NCBI GenBank assembly: GCA_029237695.1
Contig: CM055279.1
Coordinates: 59,097,530 to 59,161,529, forward strand
Direction of reading: 5' to 3'
DNA: 64,000 nt
Origin: Conchocele bisecta
Taxonomy: Eukaryota > Mollusca > Bivalvia > Lucinida > Thyasiridae
Positions 22,061 to 33,850 of the stretch are shown here, piece by piece (the first letter of the stretch is position 1; every line of letters begins with the position of its first letter). The position numbers were made by a program, and so were the translations under genes. The notes below the pieces were generated by a model that worked only from the letters and a program-made list of their open reading frames with translations, did not search any database and was not told the DNA's origin.

Positions 22061-23757
22061 AGACATTTACCCCAACGTTAAGTTTATGAATGTACTAATT
22101 TTGTGACCTTGACCTTAGGGTAAGTGATGGGCGGTGGGTCATGGATTTGCTATAACATGATACAGTATCATCAGATGAATGCATGTATGAAATATGTAGG
22201 CGTTCCCTGTAAATAAACAGAAGTTACAAAACATTTACCCCAACGTTAAGTTTATGAACATGCTAAGTTTGTGACCTTGACCTTGGGGTAACGATTGGGT
22301 GGGCGGTGGGTCATGGATTTGCTATAGCACGATAGAGTATCATCAGATGAATGCATGTATGAAATATCAAGGCGTTCCATGAAAGAAAACATATGTTATA
22401 AGACATTTACCACAACGTTAAGTTTATGAATGTGCTAAATTTGTGACCTTGACCTTGGAGTAAGGGCTGGGTGGTGGGTCATGGATTTGCTACAGCATGA
22501 CAGAGGGTCATCTCTGAGGAATGCATGTATTAAATAACAAGGCGTTCCATGAAAGGGAACAGAAGTTATAAGACATTTACCCCAACGTTAAGTTTATGAA
22601 TATGCTAAGTTTGTGACCTTGACCTTGGGGTAAGGGATAACCGCTGGGTCATGGATTTGCTATAGCACGATAGAGTATCATCAGATGAATGCATGTATGA
22701 AATATCAAGGCTTCCATGAAAGGAAACAGGTGTTATAAGACATTTACCCCAACAATAAGTTGTGACCTTGACCTTGGGGTAAGGGCTAGGTGGTGGGTCA
22801 TGGATTTGCTACAGCATGATACAGGGTCATCTGAGGAATGCATGTATGGAATAACAAGGTGTTCCATGAAAGGAAACAAATGTTATAAGACATTTACCCC
22901 AACTTTAAGTTTATGAGTGTGCTAAGTTTGTGACCTTGACCTTGGAGTAAGGGCTGGCTGGTGGGTCATGGATTTTCTACAGCCTGATAGAGGGTCATCT
23001 GAGGAATGCATGTATGAAATAACAAGGTGTTCCATGAAAGGAAATAGAAGTTATAAGACATTTACCCAACGTTTAAGTTTATGAATGTGCTAAGTTTGTG
23101 ACCTTGACCTTGGGGTAAGGGCTAGATGGTGGGTCATGGATTTGCTGAAGCGTGATAGAGGGTCATCTGAGGAATGCATGTATGAAATAAAATGGTGTTC
23201 CATGAAAGGAAACATAAGTTATAAGACATTTACCGAACGTTAAGTTTATGAATGTGCTAAGTTTGTGACCTTGACCTTGGGGTAAGGGCTGGTGTTGGGT
23301 CATGGATTTGCTACAGCATGATAGAGTGTCATCTGAAGAATGCATGTATGAAATAACAATGTGTTCCATGGAAGGAAACAGAAGTTATAAGATATTTACC
23401 TAACGTTAAGTTTATGAATGTGCCAAGTTTGTGACCTTGACCTTGGGGTAAGGGCTAGGTGGTGGGTGATGGATTTGCTACAGCATGATAGAGGGTCATC
23501 TGAGGAATGCATTTCTGAAATATCAAGGCATTCACTGTAAATGAACAGAAGTCACACTACATTTACCCCAACGTTAAGTTTATGAATGTGCTTTATGTTT
23601 GTGACCTTGACCTTGGGGTAAGGTTTGAGTGGTGGATCGTGGATTTGCTACAGCATGATAGAGGATCATCTGAGGAATGCATGTATGAAATATCAAGACG
23701 ATCCATGAAAGAAAACAGAAGTTATAAGACATTTACCCAACGTTAAGTTTGTGGACG
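22061..23757. repeat. Satellite of ~167 bp, about 11 copies, with tandem TGACCTTGACCTT motifs
   Basis: Monomers start with acatttaccccaacgttaag at about 22063, 22231, 22403, 22573, 22740, 22891, 23059, 23226, 23392, 23560 and 23730. Each includes gtgaccttgaccttggggta, ggtgggtcatggatttgcta and gaatgcatgtatgaaat. Copies differ by 5-15 percent by eye. The array ends in gtggacgccgatgccgacga and cgccgggggtatg, an end shared with other tandem-repeat-bearing elements in this window (27.8 and 29.1 kb). Confidence 0.92.
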
Positions 23758-23935
23758 CCGATGCCGACGACGCCGGGGGTATGCCAAAAGCTCTTCTGAA
23801 CTTCGTGCAGGCGAGCTAAAAACTACGGTCATGGATTACGTATGTTTTGGCTTGGCCCCGGAATGAGCATTGTCTAGTCATTGTCAAACAGTTTGAACAC
23901 AACTGTGAGCGGTGTCGAACAACAGAAGTCCTGCA
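23758..23935. mobile_element. Tail of the satellite-bearing element plus an inverted dispersed repeat
   Basis: The segment ggccccggaatgagcattgt through ctgtgagcggtgtcgaacaa (23855-23925) is the diverged reverse complement of 49995-50085 (attcgacaccgctcacagcc through attccgggggcc). Confidence 0.55.
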
Positions 23936-24336
23936 ACAATAGTGTATCTATTACTGGCGACAAGTAACACTACTTGTAAGTAACACTACTTGTAAGGAAA
24001 CTATACGCCATGCTGATTAGATCCAGGCCTGATAACGTCCCTATCTATTGTACCGTGCACTCCTTGCCAGCTATATTTTGACCATCTGAAAAATATGTAT
24101 GTGACAGTATGCATGTAACGTCGACAGACAATTAACGTTGTTAACGTGAAACAAGTCAATGACATGTGAAGATGAGCACTTTACAGACAGTTTGATATTT
24201 TGTATTAATAGCCTTCAGTGATGTTTTATGGTTCAAACAGGAATTTAAATGTTCAGATGTGCTTATACACATACCTATGTGAATTGTATATATTTACCAT
24301 CGCTACTAAGAGTTATTCATATGTGCGTGTACTTAC
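23936..24336. other. Sequence 3' of the RING exon
   Basis: No clear exon. If the gene ended by reading through the donor, a stop codon would fall at 24319-24317 and this stretch would hold the 3' UTR, but I see no good AATAAA on the minus strand here. A short direct repeat acttgtaagtaacactactt lies at about 23960-23995. Confidence 0.35.
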
Positions 24337-24539
24337 CAAGAGTTTGCCGTGCCGAGATATGCTTGTTGCAAAGCGGACATTCGTCCACTTTGACGCAGCA
24401 TTTTCGGCAACAAATCTTGTGTCCACATGGCTTAAATACGGCGTCCGCCATATTGTCGCAGTCATCCACGACGCACGGTATGGGAAGCATTGTGAGTAGA
24501 TCGTGCAGTAATTCGGTTGTACCACCGCTCTGTTGTGTT
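24337..24539 (-). CDS. MIB2-like E3 ubiquitin ligase, RING-finger exon (eighth visible exon)
   Basis: The minus-strand exon is bounded by ttttag at 24545-24540 and donor g|gtaagt at 24337/24336. It enters in phase 2 and would leave in phase 1. It encodes a ~67-residue segment with IPCVVDDCDNMADAVFKPCG then HKICCRKCC and DECPLC, a C3HC4-type RING as found at the C terminus of mind-bomb ligases, which recruits an E2 and ubiquitinates Notch ligands or signalling adaptors. The first zinc knuckle is C-x4-C rather than the usual C-x2-C. The phase joins cleanly to the exon ending at 44743, which makes the intervening intron 20.2 kb. If the donor is not used, the frame continues six codons to a TGA at 24319-24317, so this may be the last or the penultimate exon. 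Confidence 0.8.
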
Positions 24540-24908
24540 CTAAAATAGTTAAGTTAGCGTTACGAACGACTTATCCACGACGCACGGTATGAAGTATTGT
24601 GAGTAGATCGTTCAATAATACGTCGCACCACGGCTCTGTTGTGTTATCAATTAACAACACTACCGCCTGCGTTAATCTTGCCAAGATGTGAACGTTTCTG
24701 AATATGTATTGCCAATATCAACTATCAATCAAACAGTTGGATTGGCTGTGCTTGAACTTACATTCAATCACAATATTCGATTATTTTGTAATACACACAT
24801 TTACAAATGTTGACAAGATTGGCACAGGCGGTGGTGAAAGAAGGTATATGGAACGACTCACATATTCTGTACCATGCCAGTCCCTCTGTTGTGTTGAGAA
24901 GAAATAAT

Positions 24909-24968
24909 ACAGTGAAACCCCGCTAAACCTCGCTCCCAGTGTATCCGGTTTAGCGAGGTTTCACTGTA
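24909..24968. mobile_element. Short foldback MITE (pogo/Tigger-like ends)
   Basis: tacagtgaaaccccgctaaa at the left pairs with the complement tttagcgaggtttcactgta at the right, with a ~16-base centre. The cagtgaaaccccgctaaacc end is of the type found in pogo/Tigger-derived MITEs. Confidence 0.65.
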
Positions 24969-25243
24969 AATCAGGTATTTGATTATTCCGAGCCATATCT
25001 GAATGCTATGCTATCACGAACCGGCATCATCACCTGAGATAGATGACAAAGAAACCAATTAAAATCATGATCACATGTGTTTCTTGTTGTCCGGTTTAGA
25101 GAGGTTCATTCTACTGTATTATGTTAGCGTTATAAGTGACTCATCCAGGGCACAATGTACACGACCGTCCGCTTTAATATTGCCCAGATGATCCAAGTTT
25201 CTGAACATCTATTGGCAGTATTAACTCGCAATCAAGCAATTTG

Positions 25244-25272
25244 ATTGTCCGAGCCTGAGCTGTAGCACAGCT
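25244..25272. repeat. Short hairpin
   Basis: gagcctgagctgt pairs with acagctcaggctc across a three-base loop; 13-bp perfect arms. Confidence 0.85.
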
Positions 25273-25384
25273 CAGGCTCAGCCAATATAGCTGCTTGATT
25301 TCAAGCAGATTATTCAAGGAGTTTAAAACTAGAAATTTACGCTTGTCGACAAGCGCATGTGTATCCCCCTCCCCAGATACACAA

Positions 25385-25935
25385 GTAGTTTGAAAAAAGG
25401 ATGTTCGAGTTATGCTCCGGAGACAAAATCAGTGCGCGGAAAAACAAAGTGAGATAACTAAAAAATTAGCGATGAAGAGTTGTCATTCTTGCGTGACACA
25501 CCTTTAGGGTCGTGGTCTATGCATGTGTGAAGTTTCATGACAATATTCCAAAGGGTGTTCGAGTTATGCTCCGGACACGAACTCAGTGCACGAAACAACA
25601 AAGGGAGATAACTAAGAAATTAACAAAGCAAGAGTTGTCATTCTTGTGCGCGACACACCTTTGGGTCGTCTTCTATGCATGTGTGAAGTTTAATAAAACA
25701 TATTCCAAAGGGTGTTAGAGTTATGCTCCGGACATGAAATCAGTGCACGAAACAACAAAGGGAGATAAGTAAAAAAAATGTAACGATGCAAGAGTTGTCA
25801 TTCTTGCACGCGACACATCTTTGGGTCGTGGTCTATTCATGTGTGAGGTTTAATGAAAATATTCCAAAGGGTGTTCGAGTTATGCTCCGGACACGAAATC
25901 AGTGCATGAAACAACAAAGGGAGATAAGTAAACAA
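25385..25935. repeat. Satellite of ~157 bp, about 3.5 copies
   Basis: Marked by gttatgctccggacacgaa at about 25409, 25562, 25720 and 25878, by agagttgtcattcttg, and by gacacacctttgggtcgtg. The same family continues at 27440-27735, and a diverged reverse-complement piece lies at 62985-63130. Confidence 0.9.
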
Positions 25936-26019
25936 GAATTCCGCGGAATCAAATGCCTCGCCTAGTCCCGCCTTGACTTCGAGCCTAGGCCCGAAAGCAA
26001 TTTTCACTGGCCCGAACAT

Positions 26020-26100
26020 ATTATACAATTATTGACTAGTGAACCATAGAATATTAGATTATATTCTATTGCTCTCTAGTCAATAATTGTTTTATTATAT
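26020..26100. repeat. Imperfect foldback (acaattattgactag arms)
   Basis: acaattattgactag (about 26024-26038) is complementary to ctagtcaataattgt (about 26077-26091). Confidence 0.75.
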
Positions 26101-26439
26101 GATAATAGTCTGTATATAGCACTTACGACCTTATGCCGGAAAGAAATGATATCCCAATGTGTATGGTTATTATATGACGAGTTACCGAAATAATAGACTA
26201 ATTATATTGTGATATCCTTCGTTTAGACAGTTCCCGGTTTATAGCTGTGTCGACAGACGAGTCTCCCGGTATTTAGGGATATTACGATTTGATATGGCAA
26301 AAACGGTCTTATTGTCTCGACGAATTGATGTTGACCCTGACCGTCGTTCGTATAAGCACAGTCTGATCTGGGTCATTATTGTTCGTTATCCAGTCACTAA
26401 CATTTAATCACTAATGTCTACACCGAACGGGTACACTCC

Positions 26440-27085
26440 CGCCTGCGATCCTCTTACCAAGAATTGCAATCCAGCGGTCCTTGAATTGCAATTCGTCCCC
26501 TCTGAAATTGCAGTCTAATTGCGGTCCAATCGCGGTCCCGTTTTTGCGGTCATTCTTTCGCGATACCATTTGTGCGGTCATTCTTTCGCGGTCCAGTTTG
26601 TGCGGTCATTCTTTCGCGATACCGTTTGTGCGGTCATTCTTTCGCGGTCCAGTTTGTGCGGTCATTCTTTCGCGATACCGTTTGTGCGGTCATTCTTTCG
26701 CTATTTGCGGTAAAAACTTAGCGTTACGCGTACCAAACGTGGTCTCTGCTGCGGTCTAGCGGTCTAGCGGTCAAGGTTTCGCCGTACCGATGGATTCCAA
26801 TAGCAGGCATAAAATCAACTATAATTTCGATTTTATTGCCGCATTGTTCAAGCAGAGCGGTCCGCTGGTTTGACCACAGAGCGCAGCGTAAAGCAGTCAT
26901 TCTTTAGCAGTTTAAAGAAAAAATGGAGCGTAAACTGCAATTAAAAGCGGAGCGCAGCGCTAATTCCGCAACCAACTCTTTAGACCGCAGTCACATGATT
27001 GCAGTCCGATTGCGGTCCAATTGCAATTAATGGGTACGCGAATTGCAATCCTGCGCTCCAGGAATTGCAATTCGCCAGAACCGCA
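26440..27085. repeat. Mosaic of gaattgcaattc and gcggtc motifs with an embedded 28-bp minisatellite
   Basis: Both ends contain repeated gaattgcaat and gcggtccaat words in roughly inverted order (26460-26545 and 26990-27075). Inside, a 28-bp unit (gtgcggtcattctttcgcga plus taccgttt) repeats about six times between 26547 and 26705, alternating between gatacc and ggtcca variants. This looks like one non-autonomous element with inverted, motif-dense ends. Overlapping ORFs are repeat artefacts. Confidence 0.75.
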
Positions 27086-27289
27086 GGCCACTCTGTATAT
27101 AAGTAGGTATATTAGTATTTGATCATGAGTTTCGCGTCGGTCAGCATCTGCAATCTGCTCGTGTCTGAGACAATAAGCGCGGTTTTGTCATAAATTATCA
27201 TGTTAAAATTGCGTATTGCAAGCAACCCAACGTTTGCTAGCTACGTGTAGCTGGTGGCAGTTGGGTTGCATCATTTGTTTTATACATGC

Positions 27290-27410
27290 CATAACCTGTT
27301 CACTGTAAATATGTTTTTGTGTTTGAGAGGGCCCTAGGGAAGATTGGTGCACGCCAACTTGGTTACCCTCTTTAAATAAAGAATTTACTTACTTACTTAC
27401 TTACTATGCT
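27290..27410. mobile_element. 3' end of a non-LTR retrotransposon
   Basis: ttggttaccctctttaaata followed by aagaatttacttacttactt is typical of a LINE 3' terminus with a short tetranucleotide tail, (ttac)n here. No reverse transcriptase is attached, so it is a strongly 5'-truncated copy on the plus strand. Confidence 0.55.
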
Positions 27411-27439
27411 ACTAGACAAAAATTGAAAAAGAATTTGAA

Positions 27440-27735
27440 AAAAAAGAGGGAGATAACTAAAAAATTAGCTATGCAAGAGTTGTCATTCTTGTGCGCGACA
27501 CACCTTCGGGTCGTGGTATATGCATGTTTCATGAAAAATATTCCAAAGGGTGGTCGAGTTATGCTCCGGACCCGAAATCAGTGTGAAAAACAAAAAATGG
27601 AGATAACTAAAAAATTAGCTATGCAAGAGTTGTCATTCTTGTGCGCGACACACCTTTGGGTCGTGATCTATGCATGTGTGAAGTTTCATGAACATATTCC
27701 AAAGGGTGTTCCAGTTATGCTCCGGACAAGAAGTG
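27440..27735. repeat. Satellite of ~157 bp, second locus, two copies
   Basis: Same monomer as 25385-25935, with gttatgctccggac at about 27558 and 27714. Confidence 0.88.
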
Positions 27736-27736
27736 T

Positions 27737-27741
27737 CTGCG

Positions 27742-27787
<46 letters not shown>

Positions 27788-27820
27788 CACAGTGTCAGGA
27801 CGCGGACGCGGCACAGTGTC
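27737..27820. repeat. (GGACGC)n hexanucleotide microsatellite
   Basis: Seven or more ggacgc units interrupted by cacagtgtca. It sits exactly at the end of the ~157 bp satellite, as the gacgccg-rich tail does at the end of the 167-bp satellite (23757). Confidence 0.9.
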
Positions 27821-27901
27821 AAATCCATAGTATCCCCCGACTTTCGTCCCATGGATACAATAAAGCACCTTACACATATTTGCAAGATTAGCGCAGGACG
27901 T

Positions 27902-28275
27902 AGTTTGTTTGTTTGTTTATTAGTGTTTAACGGCCTATCAACAGCTAAGGTCATGTAAGGCCGGGAAAACGGGTTCAATCCCGTTTTAACCTGCTGCAAT
28001 GGGGGGAAAATCCCAAAATCAGAACGGAATATTTACATCGAGAAAAAATATATTCAGCCCTGAAATTAAAATGACCTGACCTGGTGCCAGGTCCATACCA
28101 CACCAAAGTCACTTGGCCCCTTCCCCTCAAATATGATTACAAATAATCTTAATACTGACATAAGGGGCATAACCAGATTCAACTGTCAGATACAAAATGT
28201 CATACGTATGTGAGGGCCAAACCAGGTCTCCAGTCGGGATTCCGGTAAAGGTGAACCCCGATCGTTAAATTGTAT
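27902..28275 (-). mobile_element. SINE-like element, copy 1
   Basis: Read on the minus strand it starts near the ccggaatcccgactggagac region, passes ggccaagtgactttggtgtg-type sequence and ends in gttaaacactaataaacaaacaaac. Related copies are at 58525-58905, 59070-59350 and 62193-62511. Its family status rests on the four copies and the (aaac)n-type 3' end. Confidence 0.7.
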
Positions 28276-28459
28276 GGGCAGGAGTGTGGATAGATAGTTC
28301 AACAAGCCGGTCGTTCCTCTCTCTCTAATGTCTTCTGAAATAGTTAGTTTACGTTATAAAAGACTCATCAACAACCAACTGGGGCCGCGAAAGAGCACAC
28401 GTTACAGTGTATGTGATCAGTACAGCTTTAATTAATAAAATAATTTGACCTTATACCTG

Positions 28460-29115
28460 AAGGACGCATGGGTGAGGTATGAAATAAAAATATGGATGAT
28501 GATAAGGAAGAATATGAAGTTTGAAGTCAATCCGACTTACCGTTGCAGAGATAATGGGTACTCGAAAACTTTGACGCAAATCTTACGGACGCAAATTTCT
28601 AAGTAATTTGACATTGACCTTGGACATGAAGGCCGCTTGAGTGTGGTATGGAATGAAAATATGGATGATGATAAGGAAGATTATGAAGTTTGAAGTCAAT
28701 CCGACTTACCGTTGCAGAGATAATGGGTACTCGAAAACTTTAACGCAAATCTTGCGGACGCAAATTTCTAAGAAATTTGACATTGACCTTGGACATGAAG
28801 GCCGCTTGAGTGTGGTATGGAATGAAAATATGGATGATGGTGAGGAAGTATGTGCAGTTTGATGTCAATCCCACTTACAGTTATAGAGATAATATGTACC
28901 CAAAATATTTAACGTGGACGGTCGGACGGATGTTCCTACAGATGGATACCACGCAAGAGATAAATATAGCTACCTAAGAAAACGGAATGAATGGCATTTG
29001 CAGTTACACAATATTCTCTAGCCACACAAGTACCTCGCCGTCTGTACGGACAAACGGACGGACGGAATTAGGAAATCTATATACCCCTCGACATACTTCG
29101 TATGCCGGGGGTATA
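28460..29115. repeat. Satellite-bearing element, ~169 bp monomer, three copies plus tail
   Basis: tatggatgatgataaggaag recurs at 28491, 28660 and 28829 (period 169). The tail at 29040-29115 contains acggacggacgg, then cccctcgacatacttcgtat and gccgggggtata. The reverse-complement form of this element occurs at 61850-62910. Confidence 0.88.
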
Positions 29116-29192
29116 ATCAATAAACTTATTTCATAAATACATGTATCATATTAAATAAAGTATAGTTTAGCATTAGTCAGTACGCACCTTGC

Positions 29193-29248
29193 TAATATTG
29201 CCCGTCTGGAGAGCCGAGGGTGAACATACCTTCAGACGGGCAATATTA
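29193..29248. repeat. Hairpin with 16-bp perfect arms
   Basis: taatattgcccgtctg at 29193-29208 pairs with cagacgggcaatatta at 29233-29248. Confidence 0.88.
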
Positions 29249-30071
29249 CACCATATAGCCTGTGTAGAATCACAATAACGTATTTGTCATACCGCAGATC
29301 CTGTATTTGGCCGTATAAACATATTTATTCTTTTGATCTTTGCGTTTTTTCAGGCAGAAAAATAATCCGAGATTCGATTTTCTACCGTCAGTCTTAATAT
29401 AATGGCGTAAATGAACATTTTGTTTTTTTATTAAACGAAAAAAAACTAAATATGGAGTAAGAAATCCATCGAAAACGACTTTATGACAGTTTTTTTATAT
29501 CGTGTAATTTAATTTATATTCCACTGCTCTATCGATCTGCTCTCCCTTTGGCTACGCCGCGGTTTCGTGCGTGGAACCTATAGTTTGTGACCTAAATATA
29601 GCCGTGTCACGAAGACAAGCGTGTTGAGATTTGAAAAGCAATTTTAGTTATTTTGGCTAATTTTTCGCTCATATTTTGATGAGCGAAGAATATTTATAAA
29701 AATAAACAATAAAGACTGGTTTTGAGTGTTCAATTTGTTACTTGTATTGAACAATTCGGGGTTTTATTGTGTTTAGTGAGGAATACAATTCGCAATCGCT
29801 AGACGCTTTCAAAATGTGTCTTCATTGGACGCGAGGCGCCGGAGTGGAATAGCAATTTCTCTATGTTCGACGGCCTTGGCAGGTCATATAATATATATGA
29901 CCAGGCAAGCTAGCCAATCAAAAGTCGAGAAACTTATCTGCGGTATGACAAATATATATATATTAATATTTGTGTTCGTCCTATGTGTTTTCTTTGAAAT
30001 TCAATCGGGTGCGGACTGTGAAACGTATACATATATTTAGTTATTTATAAGGTCCCGTGAAGCTCCTAAAA
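29249..30071. other. Non-coding left flank of the giant satellite
   Basis: No gene supported. A short palindrome ggtcatataatatatatgacc lies at 29882-29902. The ORF at 29816-30040 has a hydrophobic C-terminal part but no recognised domain or good start. Confidence 0.4.
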
Positions 30072-32204
30072 CCATAGTACGCATCTACTCACATGGCTAA
30101 CACAGAGACAAAGCCATATGACGCATCTACTCACATGTCTAACACAGACACAAAGACATATGACGCATCTACTCACATGTCTAACACAGAGACAAAGTCA
30201 TATGAAGCATCTAATCACATGGCTAACCACAGAAAGAACACGGTCATATGTTTCGCATCTAACTCACATGCACACAGCGACAATTGCATATGGACGCATT
30301 CTACTCACAACGCTAACGACAGAAGACAAAGCCATATGAAGCATCTACTAATGGCTATCACAGAGACAAGCATAGGACGCATCTACCTCAACATGTCTAA
30401 CACAGACAACTAGACATATGGACGCATCTACTCACATGTCTAACACAGAGACAAAGTCATATGAAGCATCTAATCACATGGCTAACACAGAGACAACGTC
30501 ATATGACGCATCTACTCACATGGCTACCACAGCGACAAAGCCATATGACGCATCTACTCACATCGCTAACACAGAGACAAAGCCATATGACGCATCTACT
30601 CACATGTCTAACACAGACACAAAGCCATATGACGCATCTACTCACATGTCTAACACAGATACAAAGCCATATGACGCATCTACTCACATGGCTAACACAG
30701 ACAAAACGTCATATGACGCATCTACTCACATGTCTAACACAGACACAAAGCCATATGACGCATCTACTCGCATGTCTAACACAGACACAAAGCCATATGC
30801 CGCATCTACTCACATGTCTAACACAGACACAAAGCCATATAGCGCAACTACTCACATATCTAACACAGATACAAAGCCATTTGACGCATCTACTCACATG
30901 ACTAACGCAGAGACAAAGTCATATGACGCATCTACTCACATGGCTAACACAGAGACAACGTCATATGACGCAGCTACTCACATGGCTAACACAGATACTA
31001 CGTCATGTGAAGCAGCTACTCACATGGCTAACACAGATACTACGTCATATGACGCACCTACTCACATGGCTAACACAGAGACGACGTTATATGACGCGCC
31101 TACTCACATGGCTGACACAAAGACAACGTCATATGACACACCTACTCACATGGCTAACACTGAGACAACGTCATATGACACATATACTCACATGGCTAAC
31201 ACAGAGACAACGTCAGATGACGCACCTACTCACATGGCTAACACAGAGACAACATCAATTGACGCATCTACTCACATGGCTAACACAGAGACAACGTCAT
31301 ATGACGCGTCTACTCACATGTATAACACAGAGACAACGTCATATGACGCATCTACTCACATGTATAACACAGAGACAACGTCATATGACACACCTACGCA
31401 CATGGCTAACACAGAGACAACGTCATATGACGCAACTACTCACATGGCTAACACAGAGACAACGTCATATGACGCATCTACTCACATGGCTAACACAGAG
31501 ACAACGTCATATGACGCAACGACTCACATGGCTAACACAGAGACAACGTCATATGACGCATCTACTCACGTGTATAACACAGAGACAACGTCATATGACG
31601 CACCTACTCACATGGCTAACACAGAGACAACGTCATATGACGCACCTACTCACATGGCTAACTCAGAGACAACGTCATATGACGCACCTACTCACATGGC
31701 TCACACAGAGAGAACGTCATATGACGCATCTACTCACATGGCTAACACAGACACAAAGCCATATAACGCATCTACTCACATGTCTAACACAGATACAAAG
31801 CCATATGACGCATCTACTCACATGGCTAACACAGAGACAACGTCATATGACGCATCTACTCACATGTCTAACACAGACACATAGCCATATGCCGCATCTA
31901 CTCGCATGTCTAACACAGACACAAAGCCATATGACGCGTCTACTCACATGTCTAGCACAGACACAAAGCCATATCGCGCATCTACTCACATATCTAACAC
32001 AGATACAAAGCCATATGACGCACCTACTCACATGGTTAAGACAGAGACAACGTCATATGCCGCAACGACTCACATGGCTAACACAGAGACAACGTCATAT
32101 GACGCATCTACTCACATGTATAACACAGATACAACGTCATATGGCGCACTTACTCACATGGCTAACACAGAGACAACGTCATATGACGCATCTACTCACA
32201 TGTA

Positions 32205-33480
32205 TAACACATGTATACACAGTCACCGTATATGACGCACTACTCACATGGCCTAACACAGAGACAACGTCAATATGACGCATCCTACTCACATGTAACA
32301 CAGAGACAACGTCATATGACGCTCCTACTCACATGTTTCAATTTCACAGAGGACAACGTATGACGCACCTATCAAATGTCTAAACACAGAGACAACGTTA
32401 CATGACCGGCAACCTACTCACATGGCTTACACAAAATACTACGTCATATGACAACCACCTATCTCACCATGGCTAACACTGAGACAACGTCATATGACAA
32501 AACATCTAACTCACCATGGCTTTAAACAGAGACAAACGCTTATGACGAACCTAACTCACATGTCTTAACATAGAGAATAACGTCATATGACGCCCCTACT
32601 CGGCAATGGCTTAACAAACAAGAGACAACTCATATACGCCACACCTACTCACATGTCTACACAAGAGACAAACAGTTTCATTAATGACCGCACCTACTCA
32701 AACGTCTAATACCCAGAGACAACGTTACATGACGCATCCCATACTACATGGCTTACACAAAGACAAACGTCATATGACACAACCTACTCACATGGCTAAC
32801 AACTGAGGACAACGTCATATGACTCATACTACTCACCATGGCTAACACAGAGACAACGTCATGATTGGACGCACCCTACTAACATGGACACACAGACTAA
32901 GCCATTTTGACGCAATCTACTCACATGGCTAACACAGAGTTGGACTTTAACGTCATGGATGAGCAACTACTCACATGGCTAACACAGAGCAAAGCCATAT
33001 GGAGGCAATTATCAACCTCACATGGCTAACTACATCAGGGACACGTAATATGACGCATCTACTCACTGGCTAACACAGAGACAAAGACATATGATTTTTA
33101 ACGCATCTACTGCATTGGGACTAACACAGAGTCAACATCATATGACGCATCTACTCACATGGCTAACACAGAGACAACGTCATATGACGCAGTTACTCAC
33201 ATGGTACACATATAACGTCATATGACGCACCCTACTCAAATGGCTAACACACAGCGACCGTGTCGACGGTTATATGACGACGCACCTACTCACATGTCTT
33301 ACACAGAACACAAACGTCAATATGACGCACCTACTCAAACGTCTAATACAGAGACAACGTTACATGACGCACCTACTCACATGGCTAACACAAAGACAAC
33401 GTCATATGACACACCTACTCACATGGCTAACACTGAGACAACGTCATATGACACATCTAGACTCACATGCCTAAACACAA
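32205..33480. other. Indel-rich block inside the satellite (probable unpolished assembly)
   Basis: Monomers in this block carry one to several single-base insertions or deletions each, often doubled letters, unlike the clean neighbours. Similar blocks lie at about 30220-30425, 37345-37990, 39180-41330 and 43390-43700. Copy number and frame statements are unsafe here. Confidence 0.75.
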
Positions 33481-33850
33481 GACAACGTCATATGACGCAC
33501 CTACTAACATGGATAACACAGACATAAAGCCATTTGACGCATCTACTCACATGGCTAACACAGAGACAACGTCATATGACGCACCTACTCACATGGCTAA
33601 CACAGAGGCAAAGCCATATGACGTATCAACTCACATGGCTAACACAGGGACAACGTAATATGACGCATCTACTCACATGGCTAACACAGAGACAAAGCCA
33701 TATGACGCATCTACTCGCATGGCTAACACAGAGACAACATCATATGACGCATCTACTCACATGGCTAACACAGAGACAACGTCATATGACGCAGTTACTC
33801 ACATGGTAACACATATAAAACGTCATATGACGCACCTACTCACATGGCTA

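Larger units (their letters stand above)
24540..25300. repeat. Diverged tandem duplication (~0.5 kb period) next to the RING exon
   Basis: The sequence around the exon's 5' edge (ctctgttgtgttctaaaata, gttaagttagcgttacgaac, gacttatccacgacgcacgg) recurs in degraded form at about 24570-24640, and its upstream part again at 25118-25155. Downstream blocks also pair: 24675-24760 (aatcttgccaagatgtgaac, aatcaaacagttggattg) with 25175-25245. A further trace is at 28335-28385. The repeated exon-edge pieces lack the RING cysteines. Confidence 0.6.

Noticed and set aside
24218..24548. Plus-strand ORFs of 93 and 99 codons and a minus-strand ORF of 70 codons
   Set aside because: They are out-of-frame shadows of the RING exon. 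The third minus-strand frame has the zinc ligands and splice signals.
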